Source: Salminus brasiliensis
Lineage: Eukaryota; Chordata; Actinopteri; Characiformes; Bryconidae
Direction: 5' to 3'
Length of the DNA stretch: 64,000 nucleotides
Assembly (NCBI RefSeq): GCF_030463535.1
Contig: NC_132879.1
Span: forward strand, 37,561,425-37,625,424
Shown here: one piece after another, positions 1-11,462 of the stretch
Position numbering within the stretch: the stretch's first letter is position 1
How the letters are laid out: each line of letters starts with the position of its first letter
Notes under the pieces: generated by a model
What the model was told of the DNA's origin: nothing
Databases searched by the model: none
The model's input: only the letters and a program-made list of their open reading frames with translations
Position numbers and translations under genes: made by a program

Positions 1-195
1 GCTTGTGGGCCTCGGCAGGTGGAAGGAAAGATGCAATCCATCACGGTGGACTGGCAGGCTGCAGTCCTGAAGGGGTGCGTTGACACATCTGTCATGGAGC
101 GGCAACGCCACAGGAACTCAGCGACTGAGCACATCCAGAGTTCAGACCAACACCTGTCTGCTAGAGGTTCCACCATTTGGTTCAACTCAGGTTAA
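1..195 (+). other. possible 3'-terminal exon of an unidentified gene
   Basis: Frame 1 is open from the first base of the window to a TAA at 193-195, about 64 codons, with ordinary mixed composition (it reads RQVEGKMQSITVDWQ near the start). It could be the last coding exon of a plus-strand gene lying to the left, cut by the window edge. I do not recognise the protein. An open stretch of this length can occur by chance, so this is only a candidate. Confidence 0.25.
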
Positions 196-2690
196 TGAGA
201 ATGTAAGCGAGGTTATTACAGGCAATAGTTAGGCAGCAGTCAAGATACAAATATACAGCATATACCTATATGTGAGGTGACTGATTTCACATGGAAATAC
301 TTTTGTGTGTGTGTTATGTTCTTGATTTCACATTTGACTTCACCCAATTCGCTCAATAATCCAAACGGCCCTTGTGGTGTCATGTGAATAGTAGCATTTG
401 GATCTGTTTTACTGGAATCTGCCTGACCCGGTGGTCATTTGCACAAGCAATTCTTGGGATGGGTTTACAACTGTAATACTTGACAGTGAGTTACAGTCCC
501 TACTACAGCTACTATACATCTAGATTGATTACCTTTCTTGACGCAACCTTTTTTTATGTGTCACCTAGTTCTTTAATTACACAGCTATACAAAAACTCTG
601 TCACTGTTACATACAAACCTTCTATCTCAAAAAGGGCAACTTTTCAGGGAGAGGAAAAAAACTTTATACCACTTAATACAGAAATGGCTTATTAAACACT
701 AAGGTGTGTTATTCAGTAACTAAAAGGACTTCAGTACTACCTGATGGAGCTATTCTTTAGTAAGTGAACTTTGTAATAACACTTTTGGCCCACCAACGGG
801 CCTAAGCTTGGGGTTAAATTGCATGGAAGTCAAAGTAAAGATTTAATTCCACTGAAGAAAAATTCTGGAGCATTTGTATTGGCCCATTCTTCTTGAAAAT
901 GTGACATTATATAAAGAACAACTGTCAGATTTAAATGATATCAAAAAGTAAGGGCTTTGCCCAGCAGCAGCGATAAAAACTAAATCGGAGACGCACACAC
1001 TCACGAATGTTGGATTGAAAACCCCCAAACCCACCTATACAGATATCTACTGAAACAATTCTCAATAATAGAGTATATACTTGCCAATAGTGAAGTATAG
1101 AGGCAGCACATTGTCTCTTTCTAATATGCTGCTTAAAAGGACTTTACAGTCTAATTCTGCTGCTGCTAAAGAGACGTCTGTAATGCAAACCACTTAAATG
1201 TTCAAACTTGGGTTTTCTTCTTCAGTTATGCAACTGGAGATGTTTTAATACACATCCTCCTTCATTAGCTGATTAAAGCAATTGCTTGAAGCACATTTGT
1301 GTGGCTGTGTGCTTGTGCATGCTCACCCTCAGTAAAATATTCACATACACATAGTGCACCCAACCCCTTCCTTTCTCTTCATTAAGCAGCCTGCCTCCAT
1401 TCGGCCTAAAAGAAGATGCCTACCAATTAGAGAACTAACCCAGAGTGCCGCACAAGTCAATCACCCCCATTGTTCCAAACGTCTGAGGGGGGATTGTTTG
1501 TTAATTATGTAACCCGGCTCTGTCCAGCAAATCATTCTGCAAAATATTCTTCAGCTTCATTGATAGTGGCTTGGAAGCCAATGGTGGCCCGGGGACGCAC
1601 ATAGCGAGAGTGGAGGGTAGCGTGAATATGTTTGTGTGTGTGTGTGTTGTGTCCAAATGTGTCAGGTTTCTAGTCACGGTCAGCTGAGCAGAAAAAAACT
1701 GTAACAAGGCCTTGCCAAGTCTGTGGCGACACAACTCCAAAAGTGACGTAGGGTACTGACCGAACAGTAGCGGCCACATCACACAGGATGCTTAATTAGA
1801 CTTCAAAGTGCACGTAAAAGCGTTATGAAGAGCCCAGGAAGTACGTACTTTTTAAAATAACATATTTACAATGTCAGTCATTACATTAGAAGTGAACTAC
1901 TGTATATTATGAGGACCTAACTGATGGGTTTACATCAGTCATATTTACAGAAATAATTCATATCTTAATTTCTCACCTAAGACAAGACTTGTTCGGATTA
2001 AAATAGGAAAATGAAAAATGAAAAAGTATATCAGTATATCAGAAGTCTTCAGAATCCTTTGTTAGAAAATATGATTGTTCCCTTTTCTGTCATGTTTTTT
2101 GACATTGCATTGACTTTGCACACCCAGACTGTACAAATATGCAATTTTCCTTGGTAAAGCGAATGCAGTAAACCTCTAACACTGACTATAGGGGGACCAT
2201 GTTGTTGCACATTTAAGGGCCTCATTTACTTTTGTGTACTGCTTGTACACAAATGTACCCATACTGTGTCTTTTGTCCATGTTTACTAACAGAAATATAT
2301 GAAGCATTGTCACTTTGGGCTTTATACAGTATCTAAAGTATGGTCGCTATGACTAGTACCGTCTACAGAAAAGAACCCAAGTTCTGAAAGGGAGCATTAT
2401 GGCTCCCTCTAGAGTTGGGTCACTGCCACATGCTGACTCAATTGGCAAACAAATCTTAGCAAGTGAAATTATGTTTTTTTGTCTTACAAAGCACTGCAAG
2501 TGTAAGTGTTAATTTTAGGACCAATTACCTTGATCAGCCTCATCTATAATATAACCTTATTTTAAGTAATGTAGGGCTCAATCAGCACACAAAGTCACTG
2601 CAAGTTTTAAAGACCTTTGAAACTTTTGCTGGTGGCTGGTTAAAGATGGCCTAAGCTGGTCTTTGTCATGCTGGTCAGTCAATATTGTCA
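196..2690. other. unique left flank, no gene seen
   Basis: AT-rich sequence not repeated elsewhere in the window. Short open frames here have no splice context or recognisable domain. Bases 2627-2683 hold several GCTGGT-type words, the same family of simple repeat found inside each array unit near 12.4 kb. There is a small TG tract at 1630-1650. Nothing else is supportable. Confidence 0.6.
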
Positions 2691-2699
2691 GCTTTGGTC

Positions 2700-2702
<3 letters not shown>

Positions 2703-2740
<38 letters not shown>
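2703..2740. repeat. (TA)n microsatellite
   Basis: Uninterrupted TA repeat of about 19 units abutting a dispersed transposon end. Read on the minus strand it yields the Tyr-Ile run that closes a spurious extension of the neighbouring transposase frame. Confidence 0.95.
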
Positions 2741-2742
<2 letters not shown>

Positions 2743-2825
2743 AACCGGATTCCAAAAAAGTTGGGACACCAAACAAATTGTGAATAAAAACTGAATGCAA
2801 TGATGTGGAGATGGCAAATGAGAAC
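2741..2825 (-). repeat. end of a dispersed fish DNA-transposon-like repeat
   Basis: Contains TTCCAAAAAAGTTGGGACAC followed by an A-rich stretch. I remember this as the end of a very common teleost interspersed repeat, but I do not assert a family name. It lies directly against the truncated Tc1-like transposase, so one element has inserted into or recombined with the other. Confidence 0.5.
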
Positions 2826-3158
2826 AGTCTTCCATTTTGCCACACTCCATTTTAAAAGACCCCTGGCCCAGTGCAAACGTCTGAGCTTGTGGAGCTTGCT
2901 TAGAAATGGCTTCCTCTTTGCACTGTAGAGTTTCAGCTGGCAACGGCGGATGGCACAGTGGATTGTGTTCACTGACAATGATTTCTGGAAGTATTCCTGA
3001 GCCCATTCTGTTATTTCCTTGACAGTGGCATTCCTGTTTGAGGTGCAGTGACGTTTAAGGGCCCGGAGATCACGAGCATCCAGTAGAGTTTTACGGCCTT
3101 GACCCTTACGCACGGCGATCGTTCCTGATTCTCTGAATCTTTTGATGATGTTAAGCAC
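2826..3158 (-). pseudogene. truncated Tc1/mariner-like transposase (N-terminal part)
   Basis: The minus-strand frame starting at 3158 encodes about 110 residues typical of the DNA-binding N-terminus of fish Tc1-like transposases: a helix-turn-helix segment (IIKRFRESGTIAVRKGQGR), then a second one ending in the motif LYSAKRKPFLS, then a W-x-x-A-K-W-K-type segment that should lead into the first catalytic Asp. The catalytic domain is missing because the frame runs into the unrelated repeat at 2741-2825 and the TA tract. This is a dead fragment outside the array, immediately left of its first unit. Confidence 0.8.
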
Positions 3159-3200
3159 GGTTGATGATGATAACTTAAAAGTCTACAGGTACAGGTACAG

Positions 3201-3609
3201 GTGGGGACACTAATGAACAGGAGGGGCTAGGACAGACAAGAAACAAACAGAGCAAAAAAGAAGCAGAACCCACACCTCGTTTATTAGTGATCCCACCTGT
3301 GCCAACTCTGTAGCCACGCCCCTTGTTAGTCCCAGGTGTTGCTCGTTTGCCCCTGTGTATACGTACCCCTTTGTTCCAGCCTTCTTTTGTCTGGTCTTGT
3401 GATCTTGTTGATTCGTGTTCATGTTGGTTCACAGTGTATTAGTTTAGTTTAGCTTAGCTTTTCTGTTCAGTTTCTATTTGTTTCTTTTGTTAGTTTTAGC
3501 CTCTGGTTTGTTCCCTTGTTTATATTTCTTTGTGTTCTGTTTAGTTTTCTTTGCATTAAAAACCTGTGTTTACGTCCACCTCTGCCTACAAGCTCTACAC
3601 ACCATGACA
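3201..3609. repeat. retroelement-like repeat, left arm of inverted repeat missing
   Basis: Left end of unit 1. It holds the spacer and the right arm (3310-3381) of the inverted repeat seen complete at later junctions, followed by a T-rich stretch ending TACAAGCTCTACACACCATG then ACA. A TTAAAA run just before the end and the terminal CA look like an LTR or retroelement 3' end, but I cannot name a family. The left arm is absent here. Confidence 0.6.
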
Positions 3610-4094
3610 TATTAAATTTGGGTGTTTAAAGTTCATGTTACTACCTTTATGTTCATAATTGTCAGTAAACAAACAGTAAAATTATTAATAGCTAACTAAA
3701 ATAATCTACAGAACGCAGAGCGCTCTTCCTGGATACTTTACTAGGCCAGTTTATCCATTATAACCCAGAGTAAGGGCGCTAAATAAGACATTAAACCATT
3801 ATTTATTACATTTTGTGATCTGTTCATGAACTGCAACATCAACAGTCTTTTCCCAGTAATCTTTAACTGTCTTAAAAGCTTGAAGTGGTTTAGGGGTGAC
3901 ACTGGTGATCACTGAAGTACACTGTTCATTTTCTTCTTGTCTTTTCTGGATCTACTTATTATTACTATTTCAAAGAAAACAGCATGTACAGAGAAGCAGT
4001 GGAAGGTCACTTTATTTCATGGTGAAGTGAGTCATGTACAGTGGCATGCAAAAGTTTCTGTTACTGTGCATAACTTTACAGAGATCCAGTTCCA
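3610..4094. other. intergenic stretch, no gene seen
   Basis: AT-rich sequence between two dispersed repeats, repeated at the same place in units 2-4. The minus strand has CCATGAAATAAAGTG near 4020, a possible polyadenylation signal for the channel gene, but it lies about 1.9 kb beyond the stop codon and inside repeats. Nothing else is recognisable. Confidence 0.5.
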
Positions 4095-4226
4095 AGCCCC
4101 AAGTGAGCAAGCCAATGGCAACAGTGGCAAGGAAAAACTCCCTAAGAACAGGAGGAAGAAACCTTGAGAGGAACCAAGACTCAACAGGGGAACCCATCCT
4201 CCTCTGGTCGACACCGGATAACCACT
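4095..4226 (+). repeat. dispersed repeat (AGGAAGAAACCTTGAGAGG family), unit 1
   Basis: Contains AGGAGGAAGAAACCTTGAGA and AACAGGGGAACCCATCCTCC, words I know as a high-copy dispersed repeat of otophysan fish genomes. The short open frames across it on both strands are not genes. Confidence 0.6.
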
Positions 4227-4379
4227 GAAAAGTTATGTGAGATTCCTGGGCCTTATCTTACATGCACTGCTCTTTTGAGGTCATCAGTATGATCTTATGA
4301 TCTGATTAGTCTATTGCAGGGTAGCGGTAGCAATAGGGCAAGAAAAGAAGCCCAGGCGCCCACTATGGGATGCCCAGAG

Positions 4380-5800
4380 CTTCTCCCAGATATCAGAGCT
4401 TCTCATTTGATTGTCGAGAGTGAGCACGGCTACTCAACAGAGAAAACTCATTTGGCCATTACCCAGGGTTCCTGACCAAGGTGTTCCGTCCAGCACCCGA
4501 CATATTAAGAGTTCAGAGCTCCACCTCCTTTACTGAGCACAATTTGGAGAGTGTCCCTCCTTTCCCTTACGAGCTGTCGAGTGTTTTCCAGAACGTCCTT
4601 AAGGAACTACCCTAAAGTAATTTTCCATGGTCTCTCCAAACTCCATACATGCCCTAGATTTCACTTCAGCTTCTGCCAAAGCTGCAGACTTATTGCTTGT
4701 TGGAACCTGTCAGTGGAATATGGGGTACCCTGAGTGAGCCAAGCTCAGAAAGCCTCCTTCTTCCACATGACGGCATCCTTTACCGCCATAACAGCCACCA
4801 ACAAGCTTTTAGCCACAGCTATGTACAGCAGTTTCCATGACAGAGGTCTTGAACAGGGTTCATTTGGACTCCATGTCCCAACCTCTTCCAGAACATCTAT
4901 GGAGTTCTCTTGGAGATGGAAGTTGAGATCAGTTTGGACAGAGTCCACTGCCAGCCTTTCACAGAAGACCTTCACTTCTCGTTTGGGCCTACCGGGGCCG
5001 TCTGGCAGGTTTCCCCATTGCCCTGATCCACCACCCACCAGAAGTGATCAGTTTACGGACCAGAACCTCTCTTTACCCAGGTGTCCGAAACATGGCCTTA
5101 GGTCAAATGACAGAAACCCAAATTGTCTATTGACCTTTGGCCCAAGGTGCCATTTCTGAGCAACCTTGTGTTCGAACATGGTGTTTGTTATGGTCAAACT
5201 GTGACAAGCACAGAAGTCCAATAACATCCCACCACTCGAGTTAAGATCAGGCAGGCTGTTCCCCTCTGATCACTCCTCCCCTGGTTTCCCAGTCGTTGCC
5301 TACATGAGCGTTGAAGTCACCCAGCAGAAGAATGGAGGCAGTGAATGGAAACCTGTTGCGAACTCCACCCACTTTATCCAAACAGGGCCGAATACTCTAA
5401 ACTGCTGTGGAGCAGAACAGACACACAACAGTCAGAGCTTTCCTCTCTGCAACAGGAAGTCACACTGAGGCGACCCTCTCATCTACTGGGATAAACTCCA
5501 ACGATGCAGCTGCCAGCTGGGGACTTGTGTGTATCCCCACACCTGACTGCCACCTCTCATCCTGGCCAACTCTTAGACCATCTACTTTAAAGATGGTTGG
5601 TCCCAGGGTCACCAAGGTCTATGAGACCAAGGGCCTCTCTGAACTTGCCCTTTGCCTGATGGGAATTTGCACAGCACCCCAAAGGTGGACCTTGCGTGTG
5701 TTGGGTCCACGCAGTCCTCCTGCATTATCTGTTCTAGGCAGAGCCCAAACAGAGTATGTGGGGTGCCTGTACACCTGATGCTTGCCTGCTGACATTACCT
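4380..5800 (-). pseudogene. degenerate non-LTR retrotransposon (endonuclease region), unit 1
   Basis: On the minus strand, broken frames read in order: LEFIPVDERVAS, the endonuclease core NAHVGNDWETRGGVI, LLDFCACHSLTITNTMFEHK, then a linker with LPDGPGRPKREVKVFCERLA. This order is that of the apurinic-like endonuclease and following linker of common teleost LINEs. Stops and frameshifts occur throughout and no reverse-transcriptase core is evident, so it is inactive. It begins less than 100 bp after the stop of the CatSper1-like gene and may supply or disrupt its 3' UTR. Plus-strand open frames here are antisense shadows. Confidence 0.75.
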
Positions 5801-5885
5801 CACAAAAGAGTCCAAACCTTTACATGCCACTAAATAAAGTGTTTGCACTTTTCCACATCATCAACAGCTGGGTGTAGATCAGATC

Positions 5886-8800
5886 TCAACTGCTGTCAGT
5901 CTCTACTTCCTCTCCCTAAAAGAAAAAAGAAAAACCTCAGTAACTCCTTTATAAGGATAAATACAGTTTTTACAGTTTTAATGAACTGCCTTACGGATAT
6001 TTACACTTCTTGTTATTTTAACAGGAACGTTACTGTTTTGAATTTTATTCTTTTATAGAGTTTTTTTACTTTTATAAAGTTGAAAAATATTTCTATTATA
6101 ACTGTTAGTGTTGTTCTCACAATATTTAATATCAGAAGGAACTTTACTTTTTTTTTTTGGTATTGTAATTGAAATGGCATGAATATGAAAAAGCTCCTTA
6201 CCTTAAAGCTGCATTCCACCAGTTTCTCCATTAAAAAAGCTTCTGACCCGATTGAGAACTGGGTCTGCTCCATGTTGGTCAATACGCTCAGGTAGTTCAT
6301 CATGAGCTCCGTCTTCCTATAAACACAACAAACAGCAGTCCTTCAGAGAAAAGCAGTGTGAGCTTGAGGCAGTGTGACTTAATGATCATCCACTATAGTT
6401 GGGTTTTTCTACATTTTCTAAGAATATGATGTCATATCCCGATCCTATTACTACGCTTGAGGCAACAGCATATGGGTATTACTGAAACAGTGTCTCTCAC
6501 CTCTTGCTGTATTTCTTATCAATGAAAGATTGTCTGAGAGCCTCCTGGTACGACTCCTCCTCTGACTGAGGCTCACTCAGCTCCAGTTCTGTTGAAGTGA
6601 CAGAGAACCATAAATCACAGAATCAGTAAAGAACATTAAAGAACAAGCTAATTTAAGCCTTTTTAAGAACTTAAGACCAAGATGGTGTCGAGCATGATTG
6701 CTGTGTTGCGAGCTCCCTCTAGGCTTAGTATGTATAATGTATGTATGTATAGTGTAAGTTAATGTCCAGATATTCTGTATTTTTATAAGTTAGCAGAAAC
6801 CTCCAGGGAGGATCATCCATGGGTTATTTATGTGGGTTATTTATTATTAAAACACTGCAGTAAACTTGTTGAATTTACTTGTGGTCTTATGGTCTGTTAA
6901 CTCCTTCTATTGAACAGAGAGTATTTATCAATCAATCGTTTATTACCAAAAAGTAGTAGTCATTGTTTTACCAGCCAGCCCTTCTGTCAGGTAAGCCATG
7001 CTGTCTTACACACTTACCGATCTTCTTGATATACTCGTCTTCATCCACTTGAGTATGTTGGATCTGAAATCAGAGGTTAGTTAGAATACTGAACCATTAC
7101 ACATCTAGGACTTATTCTACATTGCAGGAGTCTGAACTCTGTGTACCTGCTGATTGGTGGTGTTGATTGTGAGTCCTAAGTTGTCCACTAATACTGCAAG
7201 GATGATGCTTGAAGAACAGGGAAAAAGAAGTGAATAAAGAAACATTAACATGAACTGAGTAGAGATAATCAACACCATCTGACTGGTGATGTGAGAGGTT
7301 TTGCTGCTCATTGATGGTCTTGAGTTTAACAGTGTGGTGGGATGACTGGCTAAATGCTTTATAGATCTCACTGCCTTGACTTTCGACTATTATAAATAAG
7401 AGCCAGATGAGGAAATGCCTTTGTAGACATCATTTTGTACTGTAATGGTCACAGAATAGGAAACTGGGAACACTGAGAGGTTATTCCAGGTAACTTACTT
7501 GAGGAGAATTAGGTTCTCCACTAAGATGTACAGCACAAGGAAGACCATGATGTGAGAAGCTCCTGTTAGATGTAGAAAACAAAATAGAGGACAAATATAT
7601 ATTTGTTTAAAATTCTAGAAAATAGACAGCAGTTACAAGTTATAAATATTTTATTAATATTGTTTAATATTCAAATTATTAGAAAAGGGGGAAGGTGAGC
7701 CAATCAACAGTCCCTTAAGCTACATTTACTCTGAATCGTCACAAATTAATTCAACTGAACTATTGCAAGATCTGATGCATTGAATCATTTCCTGAATCAA
7801 AACAGAATCAGACCTATTCTATTTGATTCTTTTTTCATGACTTTAGTGAGTTTCTCATGTGACTTGTTGACTACTAGAAAGACATGAGCCCTCACCTTTG
7901 GAATTGCTGGTGCTGAAGACCAGGGACCAGTCATCCAGTGTCAGCACCTGGAACAAGGTGGTGATGGTGCTCATCACGCTTCCAAACCTCTCCGGGTCAG
8001 ACTCACTGTACAGCACCCGGAGAAAAATGGCAAACATGGATATAATCATAAGCATGATGAACGCCGTGGAGCCGATGGACCGGAGAGACTTCACAGCAGT
8101 TGTCAGGATCACATGCAGCGTATGGAAGGAGCTAGAAGAAGAGAGAGAGTCCTCGAGTTAATATATGGGAGGAACTGAACACCCCTTTTGGTACATTGAC
8201 CAAAGCTTTACCAGTTAGTGATTCAAAGTGAAAGCCACAGATATGGACACCCGTAACTGCCTGATTGACAACATCAACAAAGCTGTCATTTTTCTTACTG
8301 GATGGCTTTCAGCAAACGGAAAGCCCTGATTGCACGCGCTCCTTTCATGACCTTCAGCATGCGGAAGACGCTGGAAGTCTGCTTGCTGCCAAAGAGTCCT
8401 GAGGACTGAAGCAGTGGCAGTGTAAAGTCCACCAAGCTCATCACAACAATGATGAAGTCTGAAAGAAAAATAGGAACAGAGAAAAAATCAAGACTCTGAA
8501 GAAGTTCTAACATGCTATCATATAAAAACTCGCTCCATGAGATTTCAAAATCATCTGTACATGAATTTCAGTTTGCAGAACCTGGCTGTTATTTTAAGAC
8601 CATGTCGACTACTCTTATAAGAGACAGATCAGCTCACCCATGTCATTCCAGGGGTCCAGGAAGTACTTGTGCCCCAAAACCACCAGCTTCAGCAAGAACT
8701 CCATGAGGTAGATGCCCAGGAAACAGGCATCCACAGCTGAGAACACCCAACCTATTACATCCACACAAAACAACATGTAGAAATAAGCCCTTTAACAATC

Positions 8801-9001
8801 CAGATGTGTAGTATCCTCTGCACTGTGTGTGTGTGTCTGTGTGTGTGTATCCATCCACATGACATAGCAGTCAAAATAATATTTTTTACTTTTATCATCT
8901 TTTTACACTGTGCTGTACTAGAAATCACTAAGTGTGTATGATAATGTTGCTATACTGAACTACTGAATCCCAGCACATGTCTAGAGTGTATTCATATTAG
9001 T

Positions 9002-9037
<36 letters not shown>

Positions 9038-10718
9038 GTGCGTGTGTTTGTGTGTGTGTTTATATATCAAACTAATAGCTGAAATGTGACCATGTGACAG
9101 AGTGAACATGAGCTCTAGATAGTGTTTGACCACACCTGCTCTCACACTGACAGTGGGGAAGGCCTGGATGATCAGCATCACAGTATCCAGCAGAACCACC
9201 AACAGAATGAAGCCACTGAAAAGAGGATTCTGGGTGAAGGCCAGAATGAGGCGGTAGATCTGCTCGACCTTCGTCCACGAATCCTTCACTGACAGACCAT
9301 CGACCTCAGACTCCTCATACACACTGCACTGATCCTCTACAGAGAGACAGAGAGAGACGGACAGCGAATGATGAGTGTGTTCAGAAGTGTGTGTTAGACA
9401 GAGAGTATAGGTGTGTATGTGTGTGTTAGACAGGGAGTATAGGTGTGTATTAGACAGGGAGTATAGGTGTGTATGTGTGTGTTAGACAGGGAGTATAGGT
9501 GTGTATGTGTGTGTTAGACAGAGAGTATAGGTGTGTATGTGTGTGTTAGACAGAGAGTATAGGTGTGTATGTGTGTGTTAGACAGGGAGTATAGGTGTGT
9601 ATGTGTGTGTTAGACAGGGAGTATAGGTGTGTATGTGTGTGTTAGACAGGGAGTATAGGTGTGTATGTGTGTGTTAGACAGAGAGTATAGGTGTGTATGT
9701 GTGTGTTAGACAGGGAGTATAGGTGTGTATCTGTGTGTGTTAGACAGAGAGTATAGGTGTGTATCTGTGTGTGTTAGACAGGGAGTATAGGTGTGTATCT
9801 GTGTGTGTTAGACAGGGAGTATAGGTGTGTATGTGTGTGCTAGACATAGAGTATAGGTGTGTAACTGTGAGTTACCTTCTTCTACAGGGCTCTCATGTTC
9901 TACAGTGCAGTGGTTCTGTTGTCTCGACCCACAGCACTTGTAAAGGATGTAGAAGATCAGGATGCTCACAATGGTGATCATGGTCATCTACAAACACAGA
10001 GAGCGTCTTTAAGGGTTTGGTCTGTAATGAGTGTGTTGACTGTTCTTCTAAATGTTCAGCTCTTCTACTAAAACATGTTATTCTAATCCATTATATTGTG
10101 TAAAATGTCTGAAGAAGTCCCTCACCCCCACGTAGAACAGGGCTCTCAGTGGCATCATAGGAAGTCCATGAACATGCAGCTCAAACAGGGCAGTATGTTC
10201 ACAGGATGTGCTCCTGTCAACTCCCCTACAAACACACACACACACAAATAAGCAGTACAGAGAAACTGATGCATAGCTCTTTTTCACCACTGGGGGGCAC
10301 ACTCTCATCACAATCTTATACCTGTGATGTTCAAATAAAGTACACAGTGGGGCGAGGGGGCGGGGCTTGGTAGGTAAAGTTAACTCAGATAGCTCTAGTG
10401 ACCAAACTGCATAAATCCTATCTGTTGTTAAAACTCCTGTTTCTCTTCAGACCTCCATTAAAAAGCAGCTTCTTTTTCTACAGCGTCATTTTCTATCAAT
10501 TAAAATCAAGAGGACGTACTTGTTGGAGACCTCAATGAGGAAGAAGAAATCTGGATCCAGCAGACCCTGAGGAGTTAGATCCCCACAGGGAGAGTTTCTC
10601 TGACACACCCATCTGCACACACACACACACACACACACACAGTTCATTATTGTAGAATAACAGAAGAGGGAGCTGTTGATGTAACTCCACTCAAAGTCAA
10701 ACAGTCAAAAGTTTTCTC

Positions 10719-10773
<55 letters not shown>

Positions 10774-11408
10774 AGTTCGTTTTAAACAGAATCAGCAGTG
10801 GGAGCTCTCACCTGACCCAGTTGAAGGAGTTACGCATTACAATGAAGCCCTCTTTGGTCACGTTAACAGAGTCTGGAATGTTCTGTAACGTCCAAATAAG
10901 AGTCTCCTCGAGGCTTGCACTGACACACACACACACACACACAGGGCAGTAGTTAATATTGATCATAGCAGTTAGACAGACTGTTGTAGTTGGTAAGTCA
11001 GTGGTTTGGAATCTGAACTGTCACATTCAGTCTATCTGATGTAGAAACCTGTCATTGAAGCTGTTGTAGTGCTGGATCTCCTCCTCACTGTATGCACGGA
11101 TGTTGTCTCTGGAATATGGACCCCCACCTACTACCTTAAAGGTGTAGCTGTGAAGAAACACACACACACACACAGAGGAATAAAGTTTGGGATTGAGGTT
11201 AAAGTGTGGTTTGTTTGATAAGAGGATGAAAATGAAGGAGATTTATTTATTTTAATGGTTAAAAGTTTTGAGACTTTTACACCCAGATGATGCGTAAGAG
11301 CAGTAATATGAGAAATCTATGGAATAATGATTATAATTCTTACCTGCCCAGGAACCTGACCAGTTCTCCAGAGACATTCTCCTTCACACCAAAGACTGGA
11401 TAGAAGAC

Positions 11409-11462
<54 letters not shown>

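Noticed and set aside
3937-4228. Short open frames on both strands
   Set aside because: They cross a high-copy dispersed repeat and have no splice context.
4734-5159. Plus-strand 141-codon open frame as a gene, repeated in other units
   Set aside because: It is the antisense of a degenerate LINE; the minus strand carries recognisable endonuclease-linker motifs.
7898-8161. Plus-strand 87-codon open frame, kept in all units
   Set aside because: It is the exact antisense of the channel's S5-pore exon, where coding constraint on the other strand keeps it open.
9387-9870. CRISPR-like array
   Set aside because: The repeats are contiguous with no unique spacers; this is an intronic minisatellite in a vertebrate genome.
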